Translations under genes and position numbers: made by a program
Notes under the pieces: model-generated
What the model was told of the DNA's origin: nothing
Databases searched by the model: none
The model's input: the letters and a program-made list of their open reading frames with translations, nothing else
Assembly (NCBI GenBank): GCA_002494895.1
Contig: DADA01000083.1
Coordinates: 4,086-68,085, forward strand
Length of the DNA: 64,000 nucleotides
Origin: Nitrososphaera sp. UBA210
GTDB lineage: Archaea > Thermoproteota > Nitrososphaeria > Nitrososphaerales > Nitrososphaeraceae
Reading direction: 5' to 3'
Shown: piece by piece, positions 41,286 to 49,905 of the stretch
Layout of the letters: each line of letters opens with the position of its first letter
Numbering within the stretch: the first letter of the stretch is position 1

Positions 41286-42179
41286 TTGACGATACCCCAC
41301 CAGATAACCGCAGGCAGCACGGTCAAGAATTATTACGAGCTTACAAAACCCAAGATCTGGTACCTGCTTGTTTTTACGGCATTTGGCGCGGCCCTCACCG
41401 CATCGTTTCTCTTTGACATTCCCATCAGTCCAATTACCTGGATCCTATTGATCGGAGGAGTAGCCGCCGGATCTGCGGCGGCAGACGCGCTGACAGGCTA
41501 TAACGACCGGGACATTGACGCAATAATGGATCGCACAAAGGACAGGCCGATCCCGTCCGGCAGGATCTCACCCCAAAACGCGCTGGTATTCGGGCTAGTG
41601 CTGGCCGGCATTTCGCTGGTCTCTGCATGGTTCATCAACCCGTGGGCGTTCGGGCTTATGGCCTTTGGGCTCTTTGACAATATCATTGTCTACAGTAAAT
41701 GGCTGAAGCGCCGAAGCCAGTCAAACATTATACTTGGCGGCTTTTCAGGCGGAGCTCCCGCGCTCATTGGCTACGTCGCCGTTACTACCCAGAATATCGA
41801 GATTGGACTCGTAATGGCCGCTCTTGTCTTCCTTTGGATCCCTACTCACATCTGGAGCCTTGCGCTGCACGTAAAGAAGGACTATGCAAAAGCCGGAGTC
41901 CCAATGCTCCCGGTAGTCTCGAGTGAAAAAACCTCCGTCAGAGTCATAGCAGGGACGACACTGATGATGGTTGTCTTTAGCGTCCTTCCGTTCTTTTTCA
42001 ACCAGTTCGGAATGATCTACCTTGCCACCGCGGGCGTTTTCGGTGCTGTCATGATTGCGCTGTCAGTCTGGCTCTTGACCAAGCCAAGCGAAAAAGCGTC
42101 GTGGACCGTATTCAAGTTTTCAAGCCCCTACCTTACCGCTCTCTTTATTGCCTTCATGGTCGACGCCTTCCTGAAGTAG
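41286..42179 (+). CDS. ctaB: Protoheme IX farnesyltransferase (heme O synthase)
   Basis: Membrane prenyltransferase that adds farnesyl to heme B to make heme O, the precursor of heme A for the terminal oxidase. 297 residues with about eight membrane helices and the prenyl-diphosphate motif GYNDRDIDAIMDRTKDRPIPSG (NDRD...D) near residue 72. TTG start 41286; a strong TATA TTTTATAAC lies at about 41243-41251, with a leader of some 15 nt. Its 3' end overlaps nep1, on the other strand, by 60 nt. Consistent with an aerobic ammonia oxidiser. Confidence 0.93.
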   Translation: MTIPHQITAGSTVKNYYELTKPKIWYLLVFTAFGAALTASFLFDIPISPITWILLIGGVAAGSAAADALTGYNDRDIDAIMDRTKDRPIPSGRISPQNALVFGLVLAGISLVSAWFINPWAFGLMAFGLFDNIIVYSKWLKRRSQSNIILGGFSGGAPALIGYVAVTTQNIEIGLVMAALVFLWIPTHIWSLALHVKKDYAKAGVPMLPVVSSEKTSVRVIAGTTLMMVVFSVLPFFFNQFGMIYLATAGVFGAVMIALSVWLLTKPSEKASWTVFKFSSPYLTALFIAFMVDAFLK

Positions 42180-42881
42180 CTTTTCGCATTCGTAGACCAG
42201 CCTTGCGATAACGACATGTGCTTCCAGCCCGATGTCGCTTATCGAATAAATAGGTCCGAGCTGCCTGGTGGTTCTTTCCGCAAAGTGGCTCTTGGGGAAG
42301 CCCCCAACAACAAATGCACAATTTTTCACGCTTGTGCAATTGCCGGCAACTTTTTCAGCAGTGCTTCTGACGCCTGCAGTTGACAGACCGATAACTTTCT
42401 CTGCTCTTATGCTTCCGAGAAGATCAATGAAGGTGCCGTCAGCTATTTCCATGAGAACCGCTCCTTCGTCGCTTTTCACTGTCCTATCTCTGAAAAGGTT
42501 CACCATCAGCCCCTCGAACCGAAAGTAGGATTTCGGGATTCTAAGGTTGTCCGCAATCGCAATTATCTTGTCATTGATGGTATGCACGTAAACCCTCATC
42601 TTGTTGCTAAGAAAAAGCGGAGTCGACAGTGCCTCCATAAGTGCGAAATGGATAATGTCGGGCCTTCCACGCTTCGTGCTGTCTTCAAGCTTTTTCATCG
42701 CGGCGTAATGGTAGCTTTTGTCCAGCAGAATTTCCGACGACTTTACTCCGAGCCGCCGGGCGTGATTTCTGACTGCGGCGTGGCCAGAAATTTCATCAGG
42801 AATAGTTTCGATTGCAGCCTCTGCGATTATGAGCGTTATCGTACCGCCTTTTGCTTCTGTCCTAATATTAAGGGGTATCAT
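42120..42881 (-). CDS. nep1: Nep1/Emg1 SSU rRNA pseudouridine N1-methyltransferase
   Basis: Methylates a pseudouridine in 16S rRNA during small-subunit assembly (SPOUT family). The 253-residue sequence matches archaeal Nep1 block by block: LIIAEAAIETIP, DKSYHYAAMKKLED, RGRPDIIHFALM, MRVYVHTINDKI, YFRFEGLMVNLF, and FVVGGFPKSHF with the SAM-binding loop near the C-terminus. Convergent with ctaB, overlapping by 60 nt; divergent from rnp4. ATG 42881. Confidence 0.93.
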   Translation of the reverse strand: MIPLNIRTEAKGGTITLIIAEAAIETIPDEISGHAAVRNHARRLGVKSSEILLDKSYHYAAMKKLEDSTKRGRPDIIHFALMEALSTPLFLSNKMRVYVHTINDKIIAIADNLRIPKSYFRFEGLMVNLFRDRTVKSDEGAVLMEIADGTFIDLLGSIRAEKVIGLSTAGVRSTAEKVAGNCTSVKNCAFVVGGFPKSHFAERTTRQLGPIYSISDIGLEAHVVIARLVYECEKLLQEGVDHEGNKESGKVGA

Positions 42882-42919
42882 CCCTGCTGGCCGTACCGGC
42901 TCCTCCTGCCAAGACTTAA

Positions 42920-43255
42920 GTGGAACAAAAGGAAAGACTACTCCAGCGATTGAAGAAGGCAGAGCACCTCAAGGAACTTGCACATGAGCGTGTAAAGATC
43001 CTTGTGGCAAGCGCACTGAAAGAAAGGGACGACGAGCTGTCAGCCAAACAGGCTCTGCTTGCAAAAAAAATAGCAATGCGCTTTCGACTCAGGCTTGCCT
43101 ATGACATAAAGCAGCTTTATTGCAAGAGATGCAAGCAGTTCATGGTTCCCGGCAGAAACTCTAGGACAAGGCTGGGCAGGTCCGATGCAAAGGCCGTCCG
43201 GATAACTTGCCTCAGGTGCGGACATGTCTACCACAAGATCCTTCCGGCGGAATAG
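42920..43255 (+). CDS. rnp4: RNase P protein component 4 (Rpp21/Rpr2)
   Basis: Protein subunit of archaeal RNase P, which trims the 5' end of pre-tRNA. 111 residues: N-terminal helical bundle (RLKKAEHLKELAHERVKILVAS) and a C-terminal zinc ribbon with CKRC (about residue 73) and CLRC (about 98), the arrangement of the Rpr2 family. GTG 42920. First of a short plus-strand series rnp4-rps19e-pdcd5. Confidence 0.9.
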   Translation: MEQKERLLQRLKKAEHLKELAHERVKILVASALKERDDELSAKQALLAKKIAMRFRLRLAYDIKQLYCKRCKQFMVPGRNSRTRLGRSDAKAVRITCLRCGHVYHKILPAE

Positions 43256-43290
43256 GGTTTTATAGGGGATCCGGCGCAATTGGCAAATAC

Positions 43291-43746
43291 ATGGCAAAGG
43301 TTTACGATGTTCCGGCTGACGAGCTGATATCCAAGCTGGCTGAGCAGCTGCGGAAGGACAAAAAGATAGAACCCCCAGCATGGTCGGCATTTGTCAAGAC
43401 AGGCTCGCACGCTGAAAGGATGCCACAGAACAAGGACTGGTGGTATCTGAGATGCGCTTCTCTCTTAAGAAAGATTTACCTTCACGGCCCACTTGGCGTT
43501 GCCGACTTGAAAACTGCCTATGGCGGCAGAAAGCAGATCGGATACAACTTGTCGCACCACAAAGACGCGGGCGGAGCCATCATCCGAAAAGCGCTTCACC
43601 AGCTCGAGGCGTCAGGTTACGCGGTCAAGGTGCAGGGCAAGGGCAGGATCATTTCCAGCGAAGGCATGAAGAAAATGGACAGGCTCGCCACAGAGATCCA
43701 CAAAGAGCTGATCAAGGTCACACCGCAGCTGCAGCGCTACGCATGA
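43291..43746 (+). CDS. rps19e: Small-subunit ribosomal protein S19e
   Basis: 151 residues beginning MAKVYDVPADELI, with the family markers PPAWSAFVKTGSHAERMPQNKDWWYLRCASLLRKIYL and KQIGYNLSHHKDAGGAIIRKALHQLEA. Specific to archaea and eukaryotes, needed for small-subunit maturation. ATG 43291 rather than the longer frame start, because the TATA box GTTTTATAG (43257-43265) is 27 nt from it. Four nucleotides precede the PDCD5 gene. Confidence 0.96.
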   Translation: MAKVYDVPADELISKLAEQLRKDKKIEPPAWSAFVKTGSHAERMPQNKDWWYLRCASLLRKIYLHGPLGVADLKTAYGGRKQIGYNLSHHKDAGGAIIRKALHQLEASGYAVKVQGKGRIISSEGMKKMDRLATEIHKELIKVTPQLQRYA

Positions 43747-43750
43747 CATT

Positions 43751-44038
43751 ATGTCGTACCCACAACCGCAGCAACCAAATGACGACGATGCAAAGCGGCG
43801 CGAGACTGAAGCCGCCATGCGACAGCGTGTTCTCCAGGTATTGCTTGACACAGAGGCCCGCCAGCGGCTCATGAATATCAGACTTGTCAAGCCAGAGCTT
43901 GCCGCCACGGTGGAGAACTATCTTATCAGTGCAGCATCCTCAGGCAGGCTCAACAAGGCCCTGTCAGACGAAGAGCTAAAGCAGCTGCTCACGCGTATCC
44001 AGCAACCAAAGAAAGAGTTCAAGTTCGACCGGCGATAG
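43751..44038 (+). CDS. PDCD5-family DNA-binding protein
   Basis: 95 residues of the archaeal PDCD5/TFAR19 family: acidic N-terminus, then EAAMRQRVLQVLLDTEARQRLMNIRLVKPELAATVENYLISAA and QLLTRIQQPKKEFKFDRR, the conserved three-helix core. In archaea the protein binds DNA or ribosomal partners; its exact role is unresolved. Always close to ribosomal genes such as S19e, as here. Confidence 0.92.
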   Translation: MSYPQPQQPNDDDAKRRETEAAMRQRVLQVLLDTEARQRLMNIRLVKPELAATVENYLISAASSGRLNKALSDEELKQLLTRIQQPKKEFKFDRR

Positions 44039-44093
44039 AGTAGCCATTGCGAGACAGTTAACTATTTAAGGTCAGCAAAGTGTTTCTCGCTTT

Positions 44094-45143
44094 GTGAAGG
44101 CAGCAGTATTTCGTGAGTATAATAAAGATCCGACCAAGGTTGTCAAGATCGAGGATGTCGATGTTCCAAAGATAAAACCAACAGAAGTAATGATAAAAGT
44201 AGAATCAGCTTCGTACAACTATAACGACCTCTGGGCCATATGGGGCGATCCGGTAAAGACGCCGCTCCCTCATATTTCTGGCAGCGACGCGGCCGGCACA
44301 GTGGTGGAGGTGGGCTCTGACGTCACGAAACTCAAGGCCGGCGACAGGGTTGTCTCTCATTCGAACATGAGCTGCAGGGTCTGCGACATGTGCACTTCGG
44401 GCAGGGAATACGACTGCAACGAAAGAACGATCTGGGGCTTCCAGACCGGCCCGCTCTGGGGCGCGTTTGCACAGTATACCCATCTTCCAGAAGTAAACGT
44501 GGTAAAAATTCCAGACAACGTGTCTTTCAGTGACGCGGCCGCGACTTCAATGGTGGGCATGACATCATGGCACATGCTGGTTGGCAGGGCCAAGATAAGG
44601 CCGGGCCAGACAGTGCTTATCATGGGCGGCGGTAGCGGTGTCGGCATGATCGGCATCCAGATCGCAAAGCTCTACAACTGCACGGTAATCGCGACGGCAG
44701 GCAAGCAGGACAAGATGGACAAGTGCATAGAGCTTGGCGCCGACGCTGCCGTCAACCACAGGGAAGCGGACTGGTACAAAAAGGTGCGTGACATCACAAA
44801 GAAGCAGGGAGTTGACGTGGTCTTTGAACACATTGGCAAGGCCACATTTCCGCAAGAAGTCGGGCTCTTAAAGATGGGCGGGACACTCGTGGCAACTGGG
44901 GCCACCACAGGTTATGATTCGACCATTGACCTCAGATACCTTTTCTTCAAAGGCACCAACCTACTTGGGTCCACTCAGGGAACAAAGGCCGAGCTAGAGG
45001 AAGTGGTGTACTGGATGGGCAGGGGCAAGATCAAGCCAATAATCGACACTGTCCTGCCGTTCACAAACATGGTCGAGGGACACGTAATGATGGCCAACGC
45101 CCAGCAGTTCGGCAAGATCTTGACCACGCCGCACGCCCTGTAA
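44094..45143 (+). CDS. Zinc-type alcohol dehydrogenase / quinone reductase family
   Basis: 349-residue medium-chain dehydrogenase. GroES-like N-terminal half with catalytic-zinc region GSDAAGTVVEVG, structural cysteines SCRVCDMCTSGREYDC (about 91-106), and the Rossmann loop GGGSGVGMIGIQIAKL (about 182). Probably NADP-linked. The substrate cannot be told; semialdehyde reductases of the thaumarchaeal carbon-fixation cycle belong to this family, which makes it a candidate, but this is inference. GTG 44094 with TATA ACTATTTAAGG about 27 nt upstream. Confidence 0.85.
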   Translation: MKAAVFREYNKDPTKVVKIEDVDVPKIKPTEVMIKVESASYNYNDLWAIWGDPVKTPLPHISGSDAAGTVVEVGSDVTKLKAGDRVVSHSNMSCRVCDMCTSGREYDCNERTIWGFQTGPLWGAFAQYTHLPEVNVVKIPDNVSFSDAAATSMVGMTSWHMLVGRAKIRPGQTVLIMGGGSGVGMIGIQIAKLYNCTVIATAGKQDKMDKCIELGADAAVNHREADWYKKVRDITKKQGVDVVFEHIGKATFPQEVGLLKMGGTLVATGATTGYDSTIDLRYLFFKGTNLLGSTQGTKAELEEVVYWMGRGKIKPIIDTVLPFTNMVEGHVMMANAQQFGKILTTPHAL

Positions 45144-45182
45144 AGCGACAAGCTTTTACCTCCTCTTTTTGCTCTGGCATAC

Positions 45183-46040
45183 ATGTTCCGAAGCCTCATT
45201 TTCGTCCCAGGCAACAACCTGCGCTTTGTCGAAAAGGCAAAGTCGCTGCAGGCAGACATCATTTGCCTGGATCTTGAAGATTCAGTCCCGGCCAATGAAA
45301 AGGACTCGGCGAGGAAGATAGTTGCAGAAGCGGTTTCACGCAGCCAGGAATATTCAGGTGAGCTTTACGTACGGACGAATTCTCCAGAGTCGGGACTTGT
45401 CAATGCGGACCTGAGCGCCGCGGCTCGCAAGGGGGTAGCAGGCGTTGTTGTGCCAAAGGTCAACGACCTGGACGAGGTCATGACGGTGATAAAGCAGCTG
45501 GCCGAAATGGAAAAGGAAAGAGGCATAGAGGCGGCAGTAATGCCATCTATCGAGAGCGCGAAAGCGGTTGTGAATGCGTACCATATTGCGAGCGCCGACG
45601 ACCGAATAAACGCCCTTGTGTTTGGCGTCTTTGACTTTCTTTACGACATGAAGCTTGACTACGACGAACACGACGCGAGCAGCTTTTCCTATGCCCGCGC
45701 CAAAATTCCAGTGGATGCCAGGGCAGCTGGCATCCATGCGATTGACGGGATCTGGCAGAAAATTGATGACATGCCGGGACTTGTCAGCGACGCAACAGCT
45801 GCAAAAAAGCTCGGGTATTCTGGCAAGAGCATTATCCACCCGAGCCAGATCGAGCCGGTTCACAAGATCTTTCGGCCCGGCAGAAACGAAATAGACTGGG
45901 CGAAAAAAGTGGTTCAGGCGCTGGGCGACGCCATGGAAAAGGGGAGCGGCAGGGGAGCCATCAGGCTGGACGGAAAGATGATAGATGCCGTGCACTACAA
46001 GCAGGCAAAGGCAATCCTGGAATCTGAAAAGCTGGGCTAG
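45183..46040 (+). CDS. HpcH/HpaI (CitE-like) acyl-CoA lyase or thioesterase
   Basis: 285-residue TIM-barrel protein of the CitE family: RSLIFVPGNNLRFVEKA, DIICLDLEDSVP (metal-binding Glu/Asp), VVVPKVNDLDEV, AAVMPSIESAKAV and GKSIIHPSQIEPVHKIF. Members split malyl-CoA, citramalyl-CoA or hydrolyse malyl-CoA. Substrate unknown here; a 3-hydroxyacyl-CoA role fits the neighbouring dehydrogenase. ATG 45183, TATA CTTTTACC about 27 nt upstream. Confidence 0.83.
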   Translation: MFRSLIFVPGNNLRFVEKAKSLQADIICLDLEDSVPANEKDSARKIVAEAVSRSQEYSGELYVRTNSPESGLVNADLSAAARKGVAGVVVPKVNDLDEVMTVIKQLAEMEKERGIEAAVMPSIESAKAVVNAYHIASADDRINALVFGVFDFLYDMKLDYDEHDASSFSYARAKIPVDARAAGIHAIDGIWQKIDDMPGLVSDATAAKKLGYSGKSIIHPSQIEPVHKIFRPGRNEIDWAKKVVQALGDAMEKGSGRGAIRLDGKMIDAVHYKQAKAILESEKLG

Positions 46041-46072
46041 ATGCGAATTGTTGGTCTCAGAGCAGACCGCGT

Positions 46073-46261
46073 TTATTTCATGTCGGTCCCTAGCACGCCG
46101 GCGTTTCCCCAGTTTTCCCTGGAAACTTCGTAGACAAGTATGCGGACACTGTCTTCATTCGTGTTCAGAATCCTAGCGGTCTCCCTCGTCAGTATCTTTA
46201 CAAGCTCGCGTTTTTGTTCGACGGTTCTCCCCTGACTCATCGTTATCTGGATGACTGGCAT
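46073..46261 (-). CDS. 4-Oxalocrotonate tautomerase-family protein
   Basis: 62 residues, the exact size of the family, with the catalytic proline after the initiator Met (MPVIQITMSQGRTVEQKRELV) and the usual later NTNEDSVRILVYEVSRENWG. Forms small homo-oligomers that isomerise enol/keto acids. Substrate unknown. The TATA AATTAATATC at about 46281-46290 on the minus strand supports the ATG at 46261. Confidence 0.88.
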   Translation of the reverse strand: MPVIQITMSQGRTVEQKRELVKILTRETARILNTNEDSVRILVYEVSRENWGNAGVLGTDMK

Positions 46262-46288
46262 TGCCAGCTATCACCAGAGCAATTAATA

Positions 46289-47188
46289 TCAATTTTTTGG
46301 CATGATCTTCTTGACAGCGAGGATTCCCGCGTAGTAGGGAATGTTGTACAAGGCTGCCAAAGCCGCTACGGGTGAGCCAAAGAACTGGAAGGCAAACACC
46401 GCCACGAGCACATTGTTCACATACGTCATGGAGACAAGGCCCGCCGCCTTCTCATGCCGGCCTCCCGGCACAGACAAATACCCAACGAGCGCGTATGCCG
46501 CAAAGCAGAGAAATGCAGTCGCCACTATCTGCAGGAGCAGCTGCTGGTCGCTGAAAAAGTATCCTGAAAACTTTGCAAACATTCCAAAGTTGATTAGAAC
46601 CACGAAAATGAGCGACAGCACAAACGAATTCCTGTCCGCAAACTTTGCTACAGCCGGCCACTGCTTTTTTGTGAACCAGCCGGCCGCAAGCGGAGTGAAT
46701 AGCGCCGCAGAAAGAAGCAGTATCATGTTCAGGATCGGTATTTCAAATTCCGAGCCCACCAGAAGAAAGACCATTGAGGGGAGGACAAACGGGACCGCAA
46801 GCGACGTGGCAATTATCATCCCGACAACTAGTGGTAGCCGCCCTCCGATCAGGTTGATGACAAAAGGTGCCCCGAGGCCGGTAGAAATGCCGGAAAGGAG
46901 CAGGACCGGCAGAGCAAGAGGCTCGTAAATTAGGTGCGCGAGGGCGTACATCCCGGCAGGAAGCCCCAGCAGCTTGATTGCAGAGAGCAAAGCGAGTTGC
47001 CGGGGCCTTGCAAATGTCGAGACCAAGTCAGAAGTATCGAGCCTTATCAGGTTCAAAAATAATAGCGCACCTAGCCATACCAAGATATACGGTTCGACAA
47101 CTAGACCTGCCGCCGGAAAGACAACTCCTGCAGTCATGGATCCTGCGATCGCAACTACCAGGAACGTGTCTTCGCTATTCCGACGCAA
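46289..47188 (-). CDS. BASS (bile acid:sodium symporter) family transporter
   Basis: 299 residues with eight to ten membrane helices and the BASS-like crossing-helix motif STGLGAPFVINLIGG. The family moves organic anions such as pyruvate, pantothenate or arsenite with Na+; the substrate is not determined. It overlaps the 3' end of pepF by 14 nt and is probably expressed with it. TTG start. Confidence 0.8.
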   Translation of the reverse strand: MRRNSEDTFLVVAIAGSMTAGVVFPAAGLVVEPYILVWLGALLFLNLIRLDTSDLVSTFARPRQLALLSAIKLLGLPAGMYALAHLIYEPLALPVLLLSGISTGLGAPFVINLIGGRLPLVVGMIIATSLAVPFVLPSMVFLLVGSEFEIPILNMILLLSAALFTPLAAGWFTKKQWPAVAKFADRNSFVLSLIFVVLINFGMFAKFSGYFFSDQQLLLQIVATAFLCFAAYALVGYLSVPGGRHEKAAGLVSMTYVNNVLVAVFAFQFFGSPVAALAALYNIPYYAGILAVKKIMPKN

Positions 47189-49010
47189 GTGTTTTCAGCT
47201 GCTGTATAGCTTCGCTCACGTAGTCAAATCCCTGCTGCCAGAACTGTTGCCGCGAAATGTCGATGCCCGCCTCCATCAAGAGATCCTCTGGCTTTCTGGA
47301 GCCACCGGCTGAAAGTATCTTTAGGTACCGGGGCACGAATGACCTCCCTTCAACCTTGTACTGGCGATAGAGCGAGAGAACCAGCAGGTTACCAAATGAA
47401 TAGGCATACGTGTAGAAAGGCGTATGGTAAAAGTGCGGAATGTAAATCCACTCCCATTGAAAATCCGGAGAAATCGACACAGAATCACCGAACTGCTCTG
47501 CCAGGTTGTCCGAATAGTGCTTGGCAACTGCATCGATCGTTGCGTTATTCTCTGCTATCATTTTGTGTGCATCCACCTCAAAGACCGTAAAGTACGCCTG
47601 CCTCATTATCGTGGCATACAGATCGTCAATATGTTCAGCCAAAAGCAAGAGACGTTCCCTCCCTGATAGCCTTTCGGCCAGCTTTTCATTGAGCAGCATC
47701 TCCGCAAATACCGACGCGGTTTCAGCCAGCGGCAGCGGAGCATGTGAGACCATGATGGGCATGTTTGACGCGAGCATGCTGTGTATCGCATGCCCGAATT
47801 CGTGGGCAATGGTTGACACGTCCCGGGCCCGGCCATCAAAATTAAGGAGGACGTACGGGGTTATTCCAGGCGACACGGTGTAGCAAAACGCTCCTCCGCG
47901 CTTTGCCTTTCTTATCTGCGAATCCACATGCCTTTCGCTAAATACCCGCTCGGCCATCGCGCGGAATTGATCTTCAAAATCTCCAAACGTTTCAAGCACC
48001 GTGGTTACGGCTTTTCCGTACGTAAAGCGCCTGTCTCCGGATTTCTTTGTAGTTATCGGGGCATAGAGATCAAAGCGCCGCAGCTTTTTCAGCCCAAGGA
48101 TCTTTGCTTTTATCCTGAAATAATTCTGGAACAGGCCGGCATTCTTTCTGCAGACTGCAAGCAGAGCTTCAACCGTCCCATCTTCCAAATTGTTTGCGAT
48201 ATTGCGGACAGATATTGGAGAACTGTAGCCTCGCATCGATATAGCTTCATCACGCCACTGGATCACTACATTCTGGTATATCTCGCCCAGAACCCCTCTG
48301 TTCTTTACGTAGACTTCAAAGAGGGACTTGTAGGCGGCCTCCCTTGTGTTGTAGTCCGGACTCCTTACAAACGAGATCAGCTTTTCTCTGTTGTCGAACT
48401 TTTTGACAATAGTCTTGCCCCCGCGGCGAAGCTTCATGGTGAACTCGAATGCACTAGTCATCTTGTCGTATATCTTGACAAGGGCTCGCGTTCCCGTCAC
48501 TTCAAGAGTGTTGATTATTTTTTCTTCGGGCTCGCTGAGTGCATACCCGGCGACAAGGCGCTTGTGCCTCAGGTATTCGCGATAGACTCCGGGGACCGCG
48601 TCTATCAGCCTGCCGGCGTTGCTATCGTCAATACCCTTCTTGAACCAGAGGTCGAAGAACAATGTTCTGTTGCTGACATCAGAAGTCATTTTTTCCATCC
48701 TTGTAACGAGCGCAGAAGCCTCGCTTGAAGCAGTATCAGCATAGTAGAGAAGATGCGCGTAACCACTCGCGATGCTCACCTTTTCGGATATGCTTTCTAG
48801 TTCGTGGATAAGATTCTCAAAATCCTCGTGCGACATTTCCGAATACAGGCTCTTGCGCTTTGCCTCAAAATCCACAAGTTGGGCTTCAATGGCTTTCAAC
48901 AGATCCTTAAACTCGGCACCCGTTGGGTCCTCCACCAAGTCGGCCAAATTCCACCGGCCGACCTTCAGCGCAGCGTAGGGGGAAGGGCCAGCCATCAGCG
49001 CGACAGGCAT
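47175..49010 (-). CDS. pepF: Oligoendopeptidase F (M3B zinc metallopeptidase)
   Basis: 611 residues with the thermolysin-like HEFGHAIHS motif (about residue 400) and the downstream glutamate (ETASVFAEMLL, about 430), which together hold the catalytic zinc. N-terminal helical PepF domain. Cleaves short peptides in the cytosol. Upstream of and overlapping the BASS transporter gene. ATG 49010 with a TATA-like TTATAGATA about 35 nt away. Confidence 0.93.
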   Translation of the reverse strand: MPVALMAGPSPYAALKVGRWNLADLVEDPTGAEFKDLLKAIEAQLVDFEAKRKSLYSEMSHEDFENLIHELESISEKVSIASGYAHLLYYADTASSEASALVTRMEKMTSDVSNRTLFFDLWFKKGIDDSNAGRLIDAVPGVYREYLRHKRLVAGYALSEPEEKIINTLEVTGTRALVKIYDKMTSAFEFTMKLRRGGKTIVKKFDNREKLISFVRSPDYNTREAAYKSLFEVYVKNRGVLGEIYQNVVIQWRDEAISMRGYSSPISVRNIANNLEDGTVEALLAVCRKNAGLFQNYFRIKAKILGLKKLRRFDLYAPITTKKSGDRRFTYGKAVTTVLETFGDFEDQFRAMAERVFSERHVDSQIRKAKRGGAFCYTVSPGITPYVLLNFDGRARDVSTIAHEFGHAIHSMLASNMPIMVSHAPLPLAETASVFAEMLLNEKLAERLSGRERLLLLAEHIDDLYATIMRQAYFTVFEVDAHKMIAENNATIDAVAKHYSDNLAEQFGDSVSISPDFQWEWIYIPHFYHTPFYTYAYSFGNLLVLSLYRQYKVEGRSFVPRYLKILSAGGSRKPEDLLMEAGIDISRQQFWQQGFDYVSEAIQQLKTLASE

Positions 49011-49135
49011 AGCGTCTCGCGGGTCAAATATGTGTCTATGTATCCTTATCTATAACATGCGGCTCAAAGTTTGAGCAGCATGTAAACGAGAGCAATCAAG
49101 AACAGCTATATCTCAACGCCACCACTGTCGATTGC

Positions 49136-49582
49136 TTGAAGTATTCGTGGACCGAGTTCGGCCGCGAGGCGGAATATGTCGTGGCGCTCTATCTCAAATC
49201 AGCTGGATGGCATGACGTGAAACTCTCTCCTGGGAGCAGAGGTCCGGCAGACATCGTCGCAATTCGATCGACGGAACGGTGGTACATTCAGGTAAAAGCC
49301 AGCGCCGGGGTGCCGCGTCTCAAGGGGCGTGAGGTTAGAGGGCTCATTCAATTGGCTGAAAGGAATGGTGGATTTGCAATAATTGCCACATTGCAGCCCT
49401 CGGGACCGGGTTCATTCAGGACCGGCAACTATGCCGTGACCTTTTATGATCTTGATGATTGGAAGATCCTGGACCCTGCAATATCATCCAAAATAGCAAC
49501 TCAGGAAATATTTGAGAGCGGTCCGGAAATCCCGGCTGCCAGAACTTCAGAGCTGGATTCTAGTTCTCACCACAACTCCTGA
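49136..49582 (+). CDS. Hjc-like PD-(D/E)XK nuclease
   Basis: 148 residues. Pattern WTEFGREAEYVVALYLKSAGW...SPGSRGPADIVAIRSTERWYIQVKAS is that of archaeal Holliday-junction resolvase-type nucleases: Glu11/Glu13, Asp39, then Gln52-Val-Lys54 where most members have ExK. The QxK variant is known in some active nucleases. The C-terminal part lacks recognisable features. TTG start 49136. Could be a structure-specific repair nuclease, or an orphan restriction-type enzyme; no methylase is adjacent. Confidence 0.7.
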   Translation: MKYSWTEFGREAEYVVALYLKSAGWHDVKLSPGSRGPADIVAIRSTERWYIQVKASAGVPRLKGREVRGLIQLAERNGGFAIIATLQPSGPGSFRTGNYAVTFYDLDDWKILDPAISSKIATQEIFESGPEIPAARTSELDSSSHHNS

Positions 49583-49905
49583 TGCGCGTTTCCGATGTGC
49601 CGGAGACTAGTGAAAATAGGTTAACGCATTCAATAGACATTTTAGTCAGCTGCCTTAAATAGTTCGAACTGCCTAAAAGTGGTACTCGCGGATATGCGAG
49701 TTTCAGCATGGATGTAAGGTTTAGGCGAACAATATGCGCGTGGATTGCGGCATGATATGGCATGCAATGTCGTCGCATGATAATGCCTACCTCTCCGTGC
49801 TGTCTTGTTTTCTTCGAAAGTAAGTGATGGTGTCTTTAAATTCCGCGTTGGCGATTCCGCCATTTTGCATTTGACTTTTGTGGGAGCTCGGTGCCCGGCA
49901 ACTGC
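49583..49905. other. Intergenic region with a nested inverted repeat
   Basis: About 320 nt. At 49671-49726 GCCTAAA pairs with TTTAGGC and encloses ACTCGC-GGATAT-GCGAGT (49684-49701); a TATA-like TTAAATAG lies upstream at 49655-49662. This may be a short RNA or an mRNA 3' structure. Two minus-strand frames (72 and 73 codons) have poor composition and are not called. Confidence 0.35.

Noticed and set aside
49560..49863. Two overlapping minus-strand frames of 72-73 codons
   Set aside because: Cys/His/Arg-rich random-looking composition, and they cross the inverted repeat at 49671-49726.
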